From Pseudobacter ginsenosidimutans (GTDB lineage: Bacteria; Bacteroidota; Bacteroidia; Chitinophagales; Chitinophagaceae), in NCBI RefSeq assembly GCF_007970185.1, contig NZ_CP042431.1, positions 2,294,001 to 2,358,000 on the forward strand: a stretch of 64,000 nucleotides of DNA, in the 5' to 3' direction. The notes under the pieces are model-generated. The model was not told the DNA's origin. It did no database searches and saw nothing but the letters and a program-made list of their open reading frames with translations. Every line of letters begins with the position of its first letter. Position 1 is the first letter of the stretch. This document shows, one piece after another, positions 35,711 through 45,700 of the stretch. A program made the translations under genes and the position numbers.

Positions 35711-35727
35711 ACTTTGTAATACAAAGT
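35711..35727. promoter_or_regulatory. palindromic operator 2 of the XrtN locus
   Basis: ACTTTGTA-A-TACAAAGT, the same arms as at 34719 with a different central base, followed as there by a CTTTTTA sequence. It lies 27 nt before the ATG of the VIT-domain gene. Confidence 0.75.
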
Positions 35728-35754
35728 ACTTTTTAATATGCTTAATAACCTTTC

Positions 35755-38259
35755 ATGAAAAAGCTACGGCAAGATTCGCTCTATCTTTTTGGGTTGATCC
35801 TCACCTGCATCGCCGCTATCGTAGGAGCCCTTCCCTTCTTCGGCACAAACTCCAATGAGCAGGGGGTGTTCATGTTCAGTTTCGGAATAACATTCATCTT
35901 TTTCCTGACCTTACTGGTCAGTGGAAGACTGAAGAAAGGCCGGAATGGCCTGGCTCCGTTTTTCCTTTTCCTGGTCATGTTCCTGATCAGCGCCTATGCG
36001 CTTAACCGTGAGATACAGATCTTCCATGTTTCCACAAACTGGCTGAATGTATTACTGGTGCTGAGCTGCGTCAACTACATCGCAATTTTCTGGTACGATG
36101 AAATGCCGTGCTGGCTGAAGCTGGCGCATGTATTCATCATAAGTGTAAGCCTTTTGTTGTTTGTGTACCTGTCTCTTTACCTGGTTCCGCAATACGCGTT
36201 CAGCGCCTTTTTCTTCTGGGTATTGTTCCTGCCCATGCACAGTTTTGTACCGCTATTGCTGGTGATCTATTCCATTAAATGGCTGGTGAAAGTATCGGAA
36301 AACAACAAGCAGGTGGCCGTCTCCATCTGGAGCGGGATCGGTCTGGTAATGGTTTTCATCATTGCTTATGTTACTGCCTGGAATATCCGGGTGAATGCTA
36401 TCAACCGGCATTACAGGAATGCAGATGCCGATCCCAGCAAATCGTTGCCGGTATGGGTGCGTACTGCATCGAAGGTTCCCGCCAACTGGCTAACGGAAAG
36501 GATATTGAAAACCGATTCAAGGTTCGGTACTTCCGCAATACAGGGAAGTAACCGAAACTGGTTCTGGAATGCGCCAACCATCAGGAGAAGCAATGAATTC
36601 AGGCATGATCCGCTGATCACTATTGCCACAGCATTCAATGGTCATCTCATCATGCCGGTGGAAGAACGGCTCAGGATCCTGCTGGCGGTATTCAATGAAA
36701 GGCATCAGGCGGAAGAAAGACTATGGTCGGGAGATGATCTGTATACGGAAGAAGTGAATTCCACTATCCAGATCTGGCCGCAGTATCGCATATCCTATAC
36801 CGATATGGTGATCAAAGTGCGATGTGGTTATGGGGAATCGAGATGGAGGCCTGAAGAGGAAGCCATCTATTCATTCTCACTCCCGGAAGGTTCTGCCGTA
36901 ACAGCTCTCAGCTTATGGGTTGATGGCAATGAAATGCCGGGCATACTTACCACTAAACAGAAAGCGGACTCAGCCTACAGGACTATTGTTGGCCGTGAAG
37001 CACGCGACCCGTCAGTATTGCACTGGCAGGAAGGTAATCGTGTTTCTGTGCGGGTATTTCCGGTTTTCCCGGGTAAATACAGAAGGTTCAGGGTGGGCAT
37101 TACCACTCCACTTCAAATCAGAAAAGGAAAACTGGAATACAGGAACATCGGTATGGAAGGTCCTTCGCATACACTTGCCCAGAAACCTGTGACGCTGCAA
37201 TTGATGGGGCCTGTAAACGAACTTGAACTGCCTGGAGGTTTCGCGCCAGCGCAAAAGAATTCCTATGAACGCAAAGGCCGTTCCGGCACAGACTGGAGCA
37301 TTACCATGTCTGCCAGCAGACCGGTCTCTCCGCAGGCATTCAGCTTTAAAGGACAAGCTTATAACGTAAAAGATTATGTGCATCATCGCGCACATTTTCA
37401 ACCCGCCCATGTATACTTGGATCTCAACAAAGCCTGGACTTATGATGAGTACTATTGGGCTTTGCAACTCCCCGGCCACCACAAAACATTTGTATGCCGG
37501 GATGAACAATTAGAAGAAGTAACAGAAAAGAACAAGGATGTTTTGTTCAAAGAACTGCATCAGCAACAGTTCAGCCTCTTTCCCGTTCACCAGATCGCCA
37601 ATGTGGATACAGCCCTGCTGATCAGTAAGAGTGCTGGAAGTTCTCCCAATCTGGCTGACCTGAAGGAAACAAAATTCCTCGATTCACTGAAAGCATTCGC
37701 TACGCCGCGGCCACGTCTCCGGTTGTTTTGTATCGATGGCGAACTATCGCCCTACCTGCGCAGCCTGAAGGAGTACCGCATCTTTCATTTTGAGCAGGGA
37801 AGTATCGATGATTGCAGCCTGCTGATGGCCAGGGAAGAGTTTTCCATGGATGCCGAGGATGAGAACCAGGTGGTGATCGATCACAGCCGTATGATGATCA
37901 CCCGCAGCAAAGATTCCACTGCCTCCGTTGCGCCGGACCATCTCATGCGTTTGTTTGCCTACAATCATGTGATGCAACAGGCAGGTGCCGGCTTGCTGAA
38001 TGGTGAAGCGCCCGCGGATTCATTGGTAGCGGAAGCTGCGGAAGCCCATGTGGTAACGCCTGTGAGCAGCCTGGTGGTGCTGGAATCCCAAAAAGATTAT
38101 GACCGCTTCGATATAAAAGAAACGGACGGCTTGAAGAATGCTGCGAAATCTTCTACCGGCGCAGTTCCTGAGCCGCACGAATGGGCGCTGATCATTCTTG
38201 CTGTTTTCCTTTTGTTCACTTTAAAATTCGGTCCGGTATGGAAAAGAAGATGGAGCTAA
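35755..38259 (+). CDS. XrtN system VIT domain-containing protein
   Basis: 834 residues. About six N-terminal transmembrane segments (to about residue 215), then a VIT domain around residues 370-460 (IYSFSLPEGSAVTALSLWVDG, ADSAYRTIVGREARDP). A long extracytoplasmic part follows, and a tripartite C-terminal tail: PEP at 805-807, hydrophobic stretch about 811-824, and basic KRRW at the end. That tail has the form of an exosortase sorting signal. The gene overlaps the start of the exosortase gene. As far as I recall, this protein is the dedicated partner and likely target of exosortase N. Its physiological role is unknown. Confidence 0.88.
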   Translation: MKKLRQDSLYLFGLILTCIAAIVGALPFFGTNSNEQGVFMFSFGITFIFFLTLLVSGRLKKGRNGLAPFFLFLVMFLISAYALNREIQIFHVSTNWLNVLLVLSCVNYIAIFWYDEMPCWLKLAHVFIISVSLLLFVYLSLYLVPQYAFSAFFFWVLFLPMHSFVPLLLVIYSIKWLVKVSENNKQVAVSIWSGIGLVMVFIIAYVTAWNIRVNAINRHYRNADADPSKSLPVWVRTASKVPANWLTERILKTDSRFGTSAIQGSNRNWFWNAPTIRRSNEFRHDPLITIATAFNGHLIMPVEERLRILLAVFNERHQAEERLWSGDDLYTEEVNSTIQIWPQYRISYTDMVIKVRCGYGESRWRPEEEAIYSFSLPEGSAVTALSLWVDGNEMPGILTTKQKADSAYRTIVGREARDPSVLHWQEGNRVSVRVFPVFPGKYRRFRVGITTPLQIRKGKLEYRNIGMEGPSHTLAQKPVTLQLMGPVNELELPGGFAPAQKNSYERKGRSGTDWSITMSASRPVSPQAFSFKGQAYNVKDYVHHRAHFQPAHVYLDLNKAWTYDEYYWALQLPGHHKTFVCRDEQLEEVTEKNKDVLFKELHQQQFSLFPVHQIANVDTALLISKSAGSSPNLADLKETKFLDSLKAFATPRPRLRLFCIDGELSPYLRSLKEYRIFHFEQGSIDDCSLLMAREEFSMDAEDENQVVIDHSRMMITRSKDSTASVAPDHLMRLFAYNHVMQQAGAGLLNGEAPADSLVAEAAEAHVVTPVSSLVVLESQKDYDRFDIKETDGLKNAAKSSTGAVPEPHEWALIILAVFLLFTLKFGPVWKRRWS

Positions 38260-39623
38260 GATGGCCGCAGCAGTTGCTGACTGCTTCAGGAAAATTACCG
38301 TTATGGGTATGGGCTGCTTTCATGGGTTACGCTGTCATCATGATCGTGATCCTGCATGACTATATCGGATGGAAATCAGTGAATGTAGTACTTGGACTGA
38401 TGAGCCTTCCGCTGGTAACCCGCATCACTGCAAAGAACGGGAACCACTACAGGTATGGCCTGATTGCTATTGCCACCGCCGTGCTGGCCTGCTTTGTGCC
38501 CACTAATACTATGTTGTATTTCTCCATCGTGTTTGCCCTGCTGTTTGTAACGGAAGCGGGTATTGGCCGCATCAACCTGATGCCGCTGATCATGGCGATC
38601 CTGATGTCGCCGCTGGTGCAATACGCTGCCGATGTATTCAGTTTTCCGGTAAGACTCCAGCTGACGGAGCTGGTTGGAAAAGGAATGCAGCTGGCGGGTA
38701 TGGAAGTGACGGTAAGGGGCAATATGATCTTATACATGAACAATGAATTTGCTGTTGATCCTGCCTGCATGGGCCTCAATATGCTGGTGACCTCCATGAT
38801 CACGGGGTTGATGATGATTGCGGTTAACCAGCAACGATATAACAGAACGCTGAGCAACAAATGGCTGCTGCCGGTACTGACAGTGATGATAGTGCTGAAT
38901 GTTTTTTCCAATTGCGTACGCATGATCTGCCTTGTGCTTTTCAATGTATTGCCGGATCATCCTGCGCATGGATGGATCGGGATCGCCTGTCTTTTTCTCT
39001 ATGTGATGTTACCTGCCATGTGGTTATCCGGCTGGCTGATCAGAAGATATGGGAAAGATAATATTGCCAGACCGGTGATTGCGGCGAGGCTAACAGGCAT
39101 GGGTATGCTCACAGCACAATTACTGCTGATCATATCCGTGGCCATTGCAGCATCGGTGATCAAAAAAGAGAAAGCCGCGCTGCAGCTGGATACATCACCT
39201 GTGCCAATAGCGGCTGGATGGAGTGTAAGCCGCGTGGATGCTTCCATTCTGAAACTCGATAACCCGCAAAGCCTTGTGTATATCAAATCGATCCCGGGTT
39301 TCTACAGCGGGGATCACCATCCGATGATCTGCTGGCGCGGAAGCGGCTTTTCCTTCCGTCAGATAGAAGAACAACGCATCGCTTCCAATACAGTGTACAC
39401 GGCCATCCTGGACGATGGCGCCCAAAAACTGTACACGGCCTGGTGGTACGATAACGGCTCCAGCCGTACCATCGATCAATTCACCTGGCGATGGGATGTA
39501 TTCCGCGGCGCTAATAAATATGCACTCATCAATCTTACTGCTTCTTCTGAAACTGAACTGAAAGCCATGACAGCTGAGGTGATGAAGAAGCAACCATTCA
39601 ACCATATCCTAACGGGCATGTGA
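38238..39623 (+). CDS. xrtN: exosortase N
   Basis: 461 residues from the ATG at 38238, overlapping the VIT gene by 22 nt; a second ATG at 38250 is possible. About eight transmembrane segments. The exosortase triad is visible: Cys177 in DPACMGLNM, Arg228 in NVFSNCVRMICL, His244 in HPAHGWIG. Exosortases are transpeptidases that process PEP-CTERM-like tails. The C-terminal ~150 residues form an extracytoplasmic domain with PGFYSGDHHPMICWRGSGF, as in EpsI-type domains fused to exosortases. Translation is probably coupled to the VIT gene. Confidence 0.9.
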   Translation: MEKKMELRWPQQLLTASGKLPLWVWAAFMGYAVIMIVILHDYIGWKSVNVVLGLMSLPLVTRITAKNGNHYRYGLIAIATAVLACFVPTNTMLYFSIVFALLFVTEAGIGRINLMPLIMAILMSPLVQYAADVFSFPVRLQLTELVGKGMQLAGMEVTVRGNMILYMNNEFAVDPACMGLNMLVTSMITGLMMIAVNQQRYNRTLSNKWLLPVLTVMIVLNVFSNCVRMICLVLFNVLPDHPAHGWIGIACLFLYVMLPAMWLSGWLIRRYGKDNIARPVIAARLTGMGMLTAQLLLIISVAIAASVIKKEKAALQLDTSPVPIAAGWSVSRVDASILKLDNPQSLVYIKSIPGFYSGDHHPMICWRGSGFSFRQIEEQRIASNTVYTAILDDGAQKLYTAWWYDNGSSRTIDQFTWRWDVFRGANKYALINLTASSETELKAMTAEVMKKQPFNHILTGM

Positions 39624-39650
39624 CTACCCTGACCCACAAAAGGAAAATAA

Positions 39651-39676
39651 ACTGCCGGTGCGGCAAGGCCGGCAGT
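39651..39676 (+). terminator. hairpin after xrtN
   Basis: ACTGCCGG and CCGGCAGT arms with a 10-nt loop, followed by a weak T-rich stretch. It may be a partial terminator or an mRNA-stabilising stem before the DUF4173 gene. Confidence 0.5.
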
Positions 39677-39695
39677 AATTTCTAAAATTCATTGT

Positions 39696-41275
39696 ATGCA
39701 AAATAATTCAACTGCTATCCGCTGGGTATTGGCCGGTGGTGTGCTCTTCAGCCTCGTTTTCTTTCATGAGAAACTGGCATTGAACCTTGTACTGTTCGAT
39801 CTTTTTATTCTGGCAGCATTATTCCTACAATACGCCGAAGCCAGGCAAAACGCTGCGGTGAGATGGTTTGCACTTGGCCATCTCACCAGCCTGGCTATGC
39901 TGGTGCTGCACAATACGGTGCTGAGCGTGTTCGCCTGTGTGATCACACTGGCGCTTACTGTGGCGTATGGACTGTACCTGCACAGAAGTCCCTGGTATGC
40001 CGGCGCTTCAGGGATCGCCAATATTTTTGTGAGCCCTTATCTTTTTTTCAGAGACCTGTTCACTAATCAAAAAAGAGAAAAGAAGAAAAGAAAATGGACC
40101 AAACTGATCCGCTTCGCCATTCTTCCTGTTTTCCTGCTCGTATTCTTTTTCGGAATCTATTCAATCGGCAACAGTGCACTGAACCAGTTCACTGAAAAAC
40201 TGATCAACGAAATTTCATGGGCACTCGAAAGATTTATCGAAACTTTCTCCTGGGGCCGCTTCCTGCTCCTGTTACTGGGGCTGATGGTCTCCTCTGCCTT
40301 ATTGCTGAAAAGACATTCACGCCATCTTTCTGAAAAAGATCTGGCGCATGATGATGACCTGCAAAGAAAGCGTATCACCTGGGCTGAGAGAAGTCATAAC
40401 CCTTCTACAACCTGGTGGCCACTTTCATGGGAAAACTGGCAACGGGAATGATGGCGCTGAAGAATGAGAATACTACAGGACTGATCAGCCTTTTATCACT
40501 GAACGCACTGTTATTGGTTGTAAATATCCTCGACTTGAATAATATCTGGCTCAATTATGATCCCTCCAAAGAACAGGCAATGTCACAACTGGTGCATGAA
40601 GGCACTTATGTGCTCATCTTCTCCATTGTGATGGCCATGATGGTGGTGCTGTTCTTCTTCAAAGGCAACCTGAATTTCTACAACAGGAACAAATGGTTGA
40701 AGTACGGCGCTTACTGCTGGATCATTCAAAACACTTTCCTGGTGGCTTCTGTTTTTATGCGCGACCTCTATTATATCCAGCGCCACGGGCTTGCCTATAA
40801 AAGATTGGGCGTGCTGTTCTTTCTGCTGATGGTATTGATTGGATTGATCTCGGTTGCGCTGAAAGTGAAAAACAGGAAAACGAATTATTACCTGCTCCGG
40901 GTGAATGCAACAGCCGCGATCATTGTGCTGGTAATGGCCAGTACGGTACATTGGGATGAACTGATAGCTGGTTATAACCTGAGCAGGAAAGATAAGCTGG
41001 ACCTGGATGTACCCTTTCTGCTTACTTTATCTGACAAGACCATTCCACTGCTGGAAAAGAATATCGCCTTCCTGCAGCAGCTGGAAGACAAAGCGCCACC
41101 CAAAGTGGAGCGTGATTTTTATGACGCGGGATCCTGCAATGCCTGTTTTGTTGAGCAATTGAAATACAAAGAAAAACAGTTTCTGAAAAAACAATCTGCA
41201 TACTCCTGGCTCAGCTGGAATTATGCAGACAACTACGTGAAACGATATTTGACTTATCTTTCAACATCACATTGA
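39696..41275 (+). pseudogene. DUF4173 (DUF4153-related) membrane protein, frameshifted
   Basis: Two overlapping frames (39696-40451 and 40415-41275) together make one DUF4173 protein. The first holds the N-terminal membrane half (FFHEKLALNLVLFDLFIL). The second holds LATGMMALKNENTTGLIS, NNRNKWLKYGAYCWIIQN-like and TVHWDELIAGYNLSRKDKLD segments and ends with SAYSWLSWNYAD. The break is at about 40398-40404, where the sequence has CCC; one more C would give SHNPFYNLVATFMGKLATG in frame. The total of 1580 nt is one base short of a multiple of three; the repaired product has about 526 residues. Co-directional with xrtN. Probably an assembly indel. Confidence 0.8.
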
Positions 41276-41301
41276 ATCATTTCTTCAATTAATGTTGACT
41301 C

Positions 41302-42770
41302 ATGAAAAAACACGTATTGCTGTTCACTTTGCTCACGGGCGGAGTATCGGGCATGATGGCACAGGATGGTTTGCAAACTGTTTTTGAATCCATCAATACC
41401 GAAGTGTTGTCCAATTCAAAAGCTTATGAAACCCTGAAGGAATCCACAATCAGTATCGGTCATCGTCTTACCGGTTCTGTCAATGGAAAGAAGGCTGAGC
41501 AGCAGGTTTTCGATCTCCTTAAATCGTACGGCTACCAGGATGTAAGATTTCAGCCCTTTGAAGTGGAGAGCTGGAGCCGGGGCATGTACATCTGGACCTG
41601 CTCAGTACTTCCGGGGAAAAGATCGAAGAGCTGAAAGCGGTTACGCTGGCGCACTCACCGGTACGTGTAAACGAATCTGCTGAAATTGTTGACATGGGCA
41701 GCGGACTGGAAGAGGATTATCTCGCCAATCCGGGAAAAGCGAAAGGCAAGATCGTGCTGGCTTCACTCTGGCTCAGCGCCGGCAGCAAGCCCGGTACTCA
41801 GAACCTGCACCGTTCTGAGAAAACAGCTCTGGCCATCAAATACGGAGCAAAGGGGATCATGTTGTTCAATGGCGTAAAGAATGGCGTTCTGCTCACCGGC
41901 ACCGCTTCCGTTACAGGAAAGCTCAATCCGATCCCGGCGGTATGCATTACCAATGAAGACGGACTCCGGTTGAGAGAGATGCTGAAGGAGAAGCAGTATC
42001 ATGCAAAACTCAGCATGGATAATCACAGCGGGCCTATCAAAGCGCGCAATGTGATTGCCACGTTGCCCGGAACAAAATATCCCAATGAAAAGATCATCGT
42101 CTGTGGCCACCTGGACAGCTGGGACCTGGCTACCGGCGCTACTGATAATGGCCTGGGTTCATTTGCTATTGTGGACATGGCGCGTACTTTCAAAAAGCTT
42201 AACCTGAAAACAGAGCGAACAATCGAGTTTGTGTTGTTCATGGGAGAAGAGCAGGGGCTGCTGGGATCACGGGCATATGTAGCCGATGCTATCAAAAAGA
42301 AAAGCCTCGATCAGGTGAAATACGTTTTCAATTTCGATATGTCTGCCAATGCTATTGGTTTTACGGCGGGAGGAAGAAAAGAAGCGGAAGCATTCTTCAA
42401 ATCAACCGGAGAAGCGATAAAAGCGATCGATACTGTTTTCCAGAATAAGACAAGTGCAGGCGGTGCGGGATTGCACAGCGATCATCAGCCATTCATGCTG
42501 CAGGGCATTCCTACAGCTACATCGGTCACCAATATTCCTTCAGAAGTTTTCCGCTGTTATCATGCGGATTGTGATGATATAAACCTGATCAACCGGAGTT
42601 GGATGGTTGATCAGGTCAGATTCAGTACGATGTTCCTCTATGCAATTGGCAATGCGGCGGAGCTGCCTGCCAAACGTATGGATGATGCCACTACCAAACA
42701 GTTCCTGATCGATAACAAGCTCAAAGAAGCTTTGCAGATCGCGGGAGACTGGAGATGGAAGGGCGAATAG
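41302..42770 (+). pseudogene. M28 family metallopeptidase, frameshifted
   Basis: The 5' frame gives a signal peptide (MKKHVLLFTLLTGGVSGMMAQ) and runs to VESWSRGM; the next frame continues VHLDLLSTSGEKIEELKAV to 42770. One missing base near 41581-41590 explains the break (1469 nt in total, one short of a multiple of three). The repaired protein, about 489 residues, has a PA domain and an M28 core with zinc ligands in CGHLDSWDLATGATDNG, the catalytic MGEEQGLLGS, FNFDMSAN and HSDHQPF, all intact. Predicted secreted aminopeptidase or carboxypeptidase Q-like enzyme. Retention of the whole active site argues for an assembly error rather than decay. Confidence 0.85.
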
Positions 42771-42777
42771 GATCTTC

Positions 42778-45700
42778 CTAGAAATCTACTCCCATTGCAA
42801 AATGCAGGATGGGTTTGCCTCCGAAAATGCGGCCCATTTCCCATCCTGCATCCAGGCGAAGGAAATAACCCAGCAACATACTGCGCACACCAAATCCGTA
42901 AGAACCGGCGAAAGGCCCGATACCACCGGCTTTGCTCTTCAGGTATGTGAAGTCTGGCAGGTTGGGATCGGAAGGATAGGTGAGTGATGGCCTTGCGAGT
43001 TTGTTGTACTCTCCATTCCACGCAGTACCCAGGTCAAAGAACTGGATCACCTGGAAATTACGGACGAAGGCATTGTTGATAGGTCTGTTGATCAGCGTGG
43101 AGAATACAGGGAAACGAAGCTCACTGTTGATCACAAGCGCATTGTTGCCATTGGCGATATTCTGTTTGAAGCCGCGGAGGTTTACTGCCAGCGACTGATA
43201 GGCATAGGCTGGGTCCTGTGGTTGAGGAACAGGATAGTATTTGGGGAATAACCAGCCGTCTGACCCACCGAGATAATAAAGGATCTTTTTATCTCCGAAA
43301 CTCATATCACCTGCACCACGAACGGCCCAGATAAAGTTCCTGTAGATGGGGAAATAATAACGGGCATCGAAGCCGATATTGGTGGTCATCCTTCCCGTCT
43401 TCTGGGTATTGGTAGCCTTTTCTTCGGGCTTGTTCACCTGCGCATTCAGATCAGCATAGATCTTGTAACGAAGGCCATTCCAAATATTCGTTGCTTTCTG
43501 AATGGAATTGTCATATACATATTCCAGCCGGGATACAGCAAAGGTCTGGCTGGCGATCTCCGGTGAGTCCAGTGAGATCTCTGCGCCCTGGCGCCAGTCT
43601 GTGCGCAGGAACACTTTATCTGTGCGGATACCAGCGGAAAGACGGAGGCTGCGGACCCTGTCGAACGGATATTTGATCACCGCCTGATAGAGGTTGGTGA
43701 AGGATTTGGCTTCCAGGTTCAGCAGGTTGCCATTCACCAGCGGCACCTGGCCTATTTCTGTTTTCCTGTAATACAGCAGTGAGAAGTCAAGCCTTTTCTT
43801 CAGGTAATCCACACGGGCGAACCATTCGCTTCCTCCATCGAAAAGAGACTGGTTAACGGGAACATACACTCCTGCACCGCCTGTACCGATGGAAGCACCG
43901 CCACCTGAACCGATACCACCGATCAGGGGTAAACGAAATGCGCCGGTGAAGCGGATATCTTCAAACAGGTCGAAGATGGAGGCCTTGATCATGCCGTTGA
44001 AGGAAGAACCGTTCTGCATGGATACCGGCAGAGATCCGGTATAGATCTGGTAACGGCTGATCAGTACATCATTATTGAAACCTCCGGACACATTGTCTAC
44101 AGAGAATTTGAGTTTGTAATCGAAGAGCTTGGCCTTTCTGAGGATAGGCTCTTTGCCAACGGGTTCTTCACCGCCGGTATCGAAGATGCTGGCGATACGT
44201 TGCGCTGCAACCGCGCTGTCCTGTGCAGTGATGGCCCTTGCCGGTTCTGTAGCAGGCGGATTGGTAGGCGGCGGTTCTTTTTCGAAGCCCGTTTCAAAGG
44301 CGTCGTTCTTTGTTGTATCGCGGTTGCCCGGCGTTTTCAATTGAATGGCATGACCTGCTGAAGCCCTGGTCACATCCTGTCCGAGAATGCGTTTACGGTA
44401 TTCCGTTGGTTTGGGATTCACGTTCCTGCGCCTGAGGGCATTTTCGTCTATGCGAAGACGGTACAGGAACTTGAGATTGCCCTGCTGCCTGGTTTCGCTG
44501 ATCATGCCTTTGTCGCCCGCGATCTTTGTTTCCAGCAGGTTGCTGGCATAGTTGGTGATAGGGAAAACATAGGCGGAATCATTGGTCATGGAGAAGGAGA
44601 ACATGCTGTCCGGTTCGTTCTTGCCCCATGCTTTGAGGGTGGAATCCAGCACCAGGGGGTCCGGGTTGCGGAGGATCTCATCGCCCACAATGAAAACCGT
44701 GTCTGCACCCGCCCGCACCGTGTGGAAGAAACCGGCAAAGCGGTTAGCGATACCTGTTTGGTCGCTCACGAAAGTGAAGTGCGATGTATTGTATTGCATC
44801 GGGTAGCGGGCATTGCCATACTGCATATTGGTGAGCTGGCTGATCTGCCTGAATTCACTCCTGTTCCAGTTGTCGGCCAGGAAAATATTGTATCGGTTAT
44901 TGGGGACCGTTGTATCGTCTGATTTCAGGTCGAAGCTGCCGCTGGGCCTGTTGGAAGAGAAGATGATACCTGTTTTGCTGGGGAAGGCCACAAATGAAGG
45001 ATCGAGATCGGAGTACACATCGTCAGTGATCTGTTCGTAACTGTCTGAGTCGATCTTGTAAATGTAGATATCCGTCTGCCCATTCCTTACAGCGCTGAAG
45101 AGAAGGGTATTGTCGTCCAGGCCGTATTTGAAGTCGAGTATCTGTTCGAAAGGAGAGATCACCTGTTTGATCCTTTTGAAGCGGACCACGCCATCGTACA
45201 CAAAGAGATGTGTTTTTCCTTCTTTCCAGTAGATGCAGGCGAGTTTGGTGCCTTTGCCGTTCCAGGCGAGCAGGGGATAGTTGGGGTTCACTTCGTTCTC
45301 ATTGCTTTTCACACCGCTTTTCAGGAGTACTTTCCTGTCCACCATATTTTCCCAGAGCACTACCTGGTGCTGGCCTTTCACATATTCAACCACGGCGTAG
45401 GTCATGCTGCGTGGAGCGGGATTGGCGGTGAAGCGGAAATAGTCCCTGTTGTGCTTTACTTCTTCCACAACGGTAGCGGCGCCTTTGGGGGCGTCGCGTC
45501 GGCCTTTGAGATCCGCATAATATTTTTCAGTGGTCTTGTCCATGAAGTCTTTCAGAACATCTTTGAATTTCTTCTTGGCAATCCTTTGTGAGGCGGTATT
45601 GAGGTTGCGGTAAACGCGGGCGAGATAGAGGAAGTAGGTAACATTCTCTTTCTTGTATGTTTCCGCAATATAATTCCAGAAAGCGTGGCCTGCGAGCATT

